Shown here: piece by piece, positions 6,122 through 8,155 of the stretch
How the letters are laid out: each line of letters begins with the position of its first letter
How positions within the stretch are numbered: the first letter of the stretch is position 1
Source of the DNA: Frankiaceae bacterium
GTDB lineage: Bacteria > Actinomycetota > Actinomycetes > JAVEEJ01
DNA: 8,155 nucleotides
Assembly: GCA_030840515.1 (NCBI GenBank)
Contig: JAVEEJ010000294.1
Span: 1 to 8,155, forward strand
Direction of reading: 5' to 3'
Position numbers and translations under genes: made by a program
The notes under the pieces: model-generated
Databases searched by the model: none
Told to the model about the DNA's origin: nothing
The model's input: only the letters and a program-made list of their open reading frames with translations

Positions 6122-7273
6122 TTGACCGCTGTTGTCGAGCCGCTCGCGATCATCACCCCGCGTCCGCTGACCGTCCTGCAGCGCACCTCGGTGCACCCTG
6201 GCCTCGGGTCCGGTCCACTCCGCGTCGCGGGTACGGGAGCCCCGGCCGGCGCCGTGCGCGGTGAGCTGTGCACGGTGGCGTGCGCCGAGGCGTACGGCGA
6301 GCCGACCGCCTGGACGGACGGCGGGCTCGAGCTCTCCGCCGATGGGCACTTCGCCCTCAACGCGGCGGTCGGGGCGGGCGGCTGGTTCCAAGTCCAGGTG
6401 CGCCTGCTCGACGCTGATGGGGTCGTTGTTGCGCAGGGCGTCGTCGAACCGGTCGGTGTGGGCGAGGTCTTCGTCGTGGCCGGGCAGTCCTACGCCGCGA
6501 GCTGCCATGAGCGGCGGCTGGTCATCGAGGACGTCATGGCGCGGGCTGTCGCAGCCTCGCCGGAGGAGCCCGACTGGCGCTACGCCCATGACCCCCAGCC
6601 GCGCATCGAGCACCGGATCGACCTGTCGGCCCTGACCGAGATCGCCGAGGTGCTGGCCGAGCTTGATCTGAGCTACCCGCACGGCGAGCACTCGCCGTTC
6701 GAGGGCTCTGTGTGGCCCGCGTTCGCCAACGCCATGCTGAGGCTGCACCGCGTACCCGTCGCCCTCATGCACGCCACCGTCGGCGCCACCCGGATCGGGT
6801 TCTGGACGCCAGGCTCGCAGCTGTTCACCAACCTGGTGGACGCCGTGGAGCAGGTGGGCGACTACCGGGCGCTGCTGTGGCAGCAGGGGGAGTCCGACGT
6901 CGCCCATGGGACGACGACGGACGAGTACGTCGACGCCTTGGTCGCGCTTCGCTCAGCGTTGGTCGAGCGCACCGACATCGACCGGCCCTGGCTGGTGGCG
7001 CGCTCGACCCACCACCCGACGGGGGAGGACCGCGAGGAGCGCGAGGTGGCCATCAACCAGGCCCAGCAGCTTCTCGCAGGCCTGCCCGGCTTCCGCCCGG
7101 GCCCCGACACCGACTCGCTGCGCGGCTCAGATCACCGGGCCGGCTGGTTCCGCGGCGCACACTTCACCGCGCAAGGCCAGCAGGCGGCAGGCCTGATGTG
7201 GGCGGGCGAGGTGCACACCCTGCTGCGCGAGGTTGCCGCTCAGGAGCAGTCCGAGGCAGTTCCGGCCCACTAG
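6122..7273 (+). CDS. Sialate O-acetylesterase-like carbohydrate esterase (SGNH/SASA family)
   Basis: A 383-residue protein likely to remove acetyl (or similar acyl) groups from sugars. The N-terminal 115 residues look like a beta-sandwich (GPLRVAGTGAPAGAVRG, GGWFQVQVRLLDADG) and lead into the esterase core with VFVVAGQSYAAS (117-126). Ser123 is the expected nucleophile. The second hallmark, LLWQQGESD (251-259), is the WxQGExD block of this family. Near the C-terminus GSDHRAGWFRGAHFTAQGQ (335-353) holds the probable catalytic His347. Many relatives read GQSN at the nucleophile; here Tyr124 replaces the Asn. No signal peptide is seen, so it probably acts in the cytoplasm, unlike its exported neighbour. 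The TTG start lies 10 bases after the preceding stop, with AGGA 7 bases ahead, so it is very likely co-transcribed with the propeller gene. The acyl group and substrate sugar are not known. Confidence 0.84.
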   Translation: MTAVVEPLAIITPRPLTVLQRTSVHPGLGSGPLRVAGTGAPAGAVRGELCTVACAEAYGEPTAWTDGGLELSADGHFALNAAVGAGGWFQVQVRLLDADGVVVAQGVVEPVGVGEVFVVAGQSYAASCHERRLVIEDVMARAVAASPEEPDWRYAHDPQPRIEHRIDLSALTEIAEVLAELDLSYPHGEHSPFEGSVWPAFANAMLRLHRVPVALMHATVGATRIGFWTPGSQLFTNLVDAVEQVGDYRALLWQQGESDVAHGTTTDEYVDALVALRSALVERTDIDRPWLVARSTHHPTGEDREEREVAINQAQQLLAGLPGFRPGPDTDSLRGSDHRAGWFRGAHFTAQGQQAAGLMWAGEVHTLLREVAAQEQSEAVPAH

Positions 7274-7297
7274 CCCAGCGGTGCCGGTTGCGTTGGC
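7274..7297. other. Short convergent gap between the esterase and isomerase genes
   Basis: These 24 bases separate two stop codons facing each other. A loose CCGGC/GCCGG pair (7262-7266 and 7283-7287) spans the junction with a 16-base loop, but there is no T-run on either side. I do not call a terminator; read-through or factor-dependent termination is possible. Confidence 0.5.
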
Positions 7298-8155
7298 TCA
7301 GGAGTGCTCGGGCCGCACGAACGCCTTGATGGTCGCGCACTCGGTGCCCACGGCCGGACCGTGGGGGCGGATCGTGTACCGGCCGACAGCGGCCGGGACG
7401 ATGAACGTCTCCGCATAGTGCACGACGAACGGGTCGAAGGCGCCGTCCGGCGACTCCACGACCGCCTCCTCGCCTTGCACGAGGTTGAGCACGTTGACGC
7501 CGCCCGCGGTGTCGTGCGAGGCGACGCCGGTGAACCAGTGGCGGTGGGTGTCGATGAACTCGGCCTCGTGCAGGCCCGTGCGCTCTGACCGCCACCCGTC
7601 GCCGGTCTCCAGCGGGGTGACGCAGTTGATGAGGTGCGCCTTCGCGTACGCCGTGTCGCGATGCCACTGGATGTTGCGCACTCCGTGGTCCAGGTGCACC
7701 GGCCGGGGACGGCCGTCGAGCCCGAGCCGACCCCAGTCCCACAGCTTGAACGTGAAGATGTAGGGCGTCGCGCTGATCTCCAGCACCATGCCGCCCGCAC
7801 CGGAGCAGTGGACGGTGCCGGCGGGGATGAGGAAGTGGTCGTGACGCGCTGCCGGCCACCGGTTGACGAACTCCTCCGCCGGGAAGAGCGGGCCGCCTTC
7901 CTGCGCCAGGCGCAGCGACCCAACCATCGCGTCGCGGTCGACGTCGGTCTTCACGCCGAGGTAGACGGTCGAGTCAGGTTCGGCGTCGAGCATGTAGTAG
8001 CTCTCGTCCTGGGTGAACCCCATCCCGAAGTGGTCGCGGATGTACTCCGTCAGAGGGTGCACCTGCAGGGAGAGGTTGCCGCCGCCCATGGTGTCGAGGA
8101 AGTCGAAGCGGATCGGGAAGTCGCCGTTGAAGCGCCGCGCCACCTCCGGCCCGAG
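7298..8155 (-). CDS. manA: Class I mannose-6-phosphate isomerase (5' end missing)
   Basis: The last 285 residues of a zinc-dependent cupin enzyme that interconverts fructose 6-phosphate and mannose 6-phosphate in the cytoplasm, feeding GDP-mannose and mannosylated glycans. The zinc-site motifs are visible: NLSLQVHP gives Gln and His (fragment residues 31 and 33, counting from the window edge), DESYY gives Glu51, and HFLIPAGTVHCSG gives His115. Other typical stretches are FDFLDTMGGG, ATPYIFTFKLWDWGRLGLDG and the C-terminal VHYAETFIVPAAVG and TIKAFVRPE. The frame is open to the right edge, and the sequence before QVHP (LGPEVARRFNGDFPIRFDF) already looks like the middle of a long-form actinobacterial homologue, so a GTG at 8143 is not taken as the start. 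It converges with the esterase gene, with 24 bases between stops, and belongs to another transcription unit. Confidence 0.93.
   Translation of the reverse strand, partial: LGPEVARRFNGDFPIRFDFLDTMGGGNLSLQVHPLTEYIRDHFGMGFTQDESYYMLDAEPDSTVYLGVKTDVDRDAMVGSLRLAQEGGPLFPAEEFVNRWPAARHDHFLIPAGTVHCSGAGGMVLEISATPYIFTFKLWDWGRLGLDGRPRPVHLDHGVRNIQWHRDTAYAKAHLINCVTPLETGDGWRSERTGLHEAEFIDTHRHWFTGVASHDTAGGVNVLNLVQGEEAVVESPDGAFDPFVVHYAETFIVPAAVGRYTIRPHGPAVGTECATIKAFVRPEHS

Noticed and set aside
4954..6360. A 468-residue minus-strand open frame opposite the rightward propeller gene
   Set aside because: The plus strand encodes a signal peptide and a full-length match to a paralogue. The antisense frame shows no domain and would cross two genes and the promoter region.
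7262..7287. Possible bidirectional terminator between the convergent genes
   Set aside because: Only five paired bases with a 16-base loop and no T-run; not better than chance at this GC content.

Overview
The window comes from a high-GC actinobacterium. G and C dominate third codon positions, GTG and TTG starts are common, and the protein styles (Ala-rich signal peptides, Pro/Thr linkers) resemble Propionibacteriales such as Nocardioides. The genus is inference; the phylum-level call is fairly safe. I see no rRNA, tRNA, insertion sequence, CRISPR array or phage gene. Almost the whole window is coding.

Layout. A divergent intergenic region near 4874-5007 splits the window. Leftward (minus strand) runs a tightly packed set of four genes: a membrane-anchored type I periplasmic-binding-like protein (3194-4873), a secreted Cys-rich beta-propeller protein (1983-3203), a second secreted propeller protein (819-1937), and the 5' part of a probable glycoside hydrolase (1-814) that runs off the left edge. 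Rightward (plus strand) run a secreted propeller protein clearly paralogous to the one at 819-1937 (5008-6111) and a sialate O-acetylesterase/SGNH-type carbohydrate esterase (6122-7273). A partial class I mannose-6-phosphate isomerase (7298-8155, minus) converges on the esterase.

How it may work together. A mannose-6-phosphate isomerase, a carbohydrate esterase and a glycosidase point to glycan metabolism. Three exported propeller proteins and an anchored binding-protein-like protein suggest a cell-surface or extracellular part. The most coherent reading is a surface-glycan making, modifying or harvesting locus, with its two arms possibly co-regulated from one divergent promoter carrying a perfect 6+6 inverted repeat. 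That role is inference: no glycosyltransferase, polymerase or permease is visible here, and the three propeller proteins have no function I can name. The most notable items are the propeller paralogues placed head-away on both sides of the binding-like protein, loss of two conserved Asp residues in one of them, the paired-cysteine pattern of another, and the overlapping divergent promoters.
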